A program made the translations under genes and the position numbers. A stretch of 64,000 nt of DNA from an uncultured Tateyamaria sp. (GTDB taxonomy: Bacteria; Pseudomonadota; Alphaproteobacteria; Rhodobacterales; Rhodobacteraceae): positions 354,386 to 418,385 of the forward strand of contig NZ_CANNES010000003.1 in NCBI RefSeq assembly GCF_947503705.1, in the 5' to 3' direction. Below, piece after piece: positions 63,686 through 64,000 of this stretch. Numbering within the stretch: position 1 is the stretch's first letter; each line of letters starts with the position of its first letter. The notes beneath the pieces are model-generated. The model worked only from the letters and a program-made list of their open reading frames with translations. It was not told where the DNA came from and searched no databases.

Positions 63686-63710
63686 TGTTCCAAGAAACCT
63701 CGCCGGAGGC
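63686..63710 (+). repeat. dispersed element family 2, copy 4
   Basis: TGTTCCAAGAAACC followed by the perfect core CTCGCCGGAGGC. It is 42 bases after the dehydrogenase stop. Confidence 0.5.
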
Positions 63711-63858
63711 TCAGACCTTGGCGAAAATGACTACGGTGGGGTGACTCGATCCCGGTGCCACAGACCCTCAAGGCGTCCCCCTCTTGGCAGTTTGACACAG
63801 CCGCGCTAGCTTGACGCCCAAGCGGGCGGATCACGTCCCGCATCTAGGGAGATACATC

Positions 63859-64000
63859 ATGAATAAATATGCCGTCGGCGCCGTTGTGAGCGCCATTTCC
63901 TGCACCTTTGCGCTCGAGGCTGCGGCCACTGAGTGGAATGTTTCTGTTTGGGGTAAGCGTCGTGCTTTTACGGAGCATGTTGAGAAGTTGGCGGAGTTGG
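63859..64000 (+). CDS. TRAP transporter substrate-binding protein, 3' end cut off by window
   Basis: The first 47 codons are present. A signal peptide (residues 1-24, ending EAAATEW) is followed by NVSVWGKRRAFTEHVEKLAEL, the usual DctP-family opening. The ATG at 63859 follows GGGAGA. The rest lies outside the window. Substrate unknown; C4-dicarboxylate or another acid is possible. Confidence 0.8.
   Translation, partial: MNKYAVGAVVSAISCTFALEAAATEWNVSVWGKRRAFTEHVEKLAEL

Overview
The window is a G+C-rich, densely coding bacterial chromosome segment with about 60 protein genes, two tRNAs, no rRNA, and no insertion sequence, phage gene or CRISPR array that I could see. The gene content points to an alphaproteobacterium of the Rhodobacterales (Roseobacter group). 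The evidence is direct sulfhydrylation by metZ, a type IB GTP cyclohydrolase (folE2), GTTC-N7-GTTC LexA boxes, imuA and mmcB, a PleD-like cyclase next to DUF3572, a non-pyrrolysine MttB homologue, carnitine catabolism, and a TRAP transporter gene at the right edge. I name no species.

Layout. 1-9950: the 3' part of metZ, folE2, a DUF1992 gene, valS, a DUF3592 membrane protein, an orphan molybdopterin hydroxylase large subunit and an overlapping DUF2235 hydrolase. 10-20.7 kb: a PaaI-like thioesterase, divergent metF/metR, an MDR reductase, an inositol monophosphatase, a GFA/rhomboid pair, divergent putA and its Lrp-type regulator, a TPR protein and tRNA-Leu. 20.9-29.2 kb: a chemoreceptor, metG, an MFS transporter, YceI, imuA and an aldo/keto reductase. 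29.3-34.4 kb: a carnitine-to-glycine-betaine locus, with a GlxA/AraC regulator divergent from a tight five-gene operon. 34.4-40.8 kb: an XRE regulator, a desaturase, an EamA exporter, a Nudix hydrolase, DUF983, and an EF-hand / sigma factor / small membrane protein / periplasmic sensor group. 40.8-46.7 kb: a PleD-like cyclase, DUF3572, a HAD phosphatase, an MttB homologue and an H-NOX-like/diguanylate cyclase pair. 46.7-52.3 kb: tRNA-Glu, recJ, glpX, hom, a small lipoprotein and a TetR regulator. 52.4-64 kb: pirin, a structured intergenic region, SRPBCC/ArsR, SOS-linked mmcB, a hydrolase fused to membrane helices, a CaiB-type racemase with a flavin monooxygenase, an iron-binding protein, acetyl-CoA synthetase, a zinc-type dehydrogenase and the start of a TRAP binding protein.

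Themes. Methionine and one-carbon genes (metZ, metF, metR, hom, metG, folE2) are scattered through the window. Carnitine genes would supply glycine betaine, and the MttB homologue could act on a methylated amine. There are two c-di-GMP synthases. One (PleD-like) has lost the phosphoacceptor of its first receiver domain. The other is paired with an H-NOX-like protein that has lost the proximal histidine and most of the YxSxR motif. The SOS response is represented by a perfect LexA box at mmcB and a near-perfect one at imuA. Two families of short palindromic intergenic elements recur in the window, mostly at gene ends. The most unusual points are the degenerate H-NOX, the degenerate PleD receiver, the lipocalin inside the carnitine operon, and the nested-helix region at 53409-53585.
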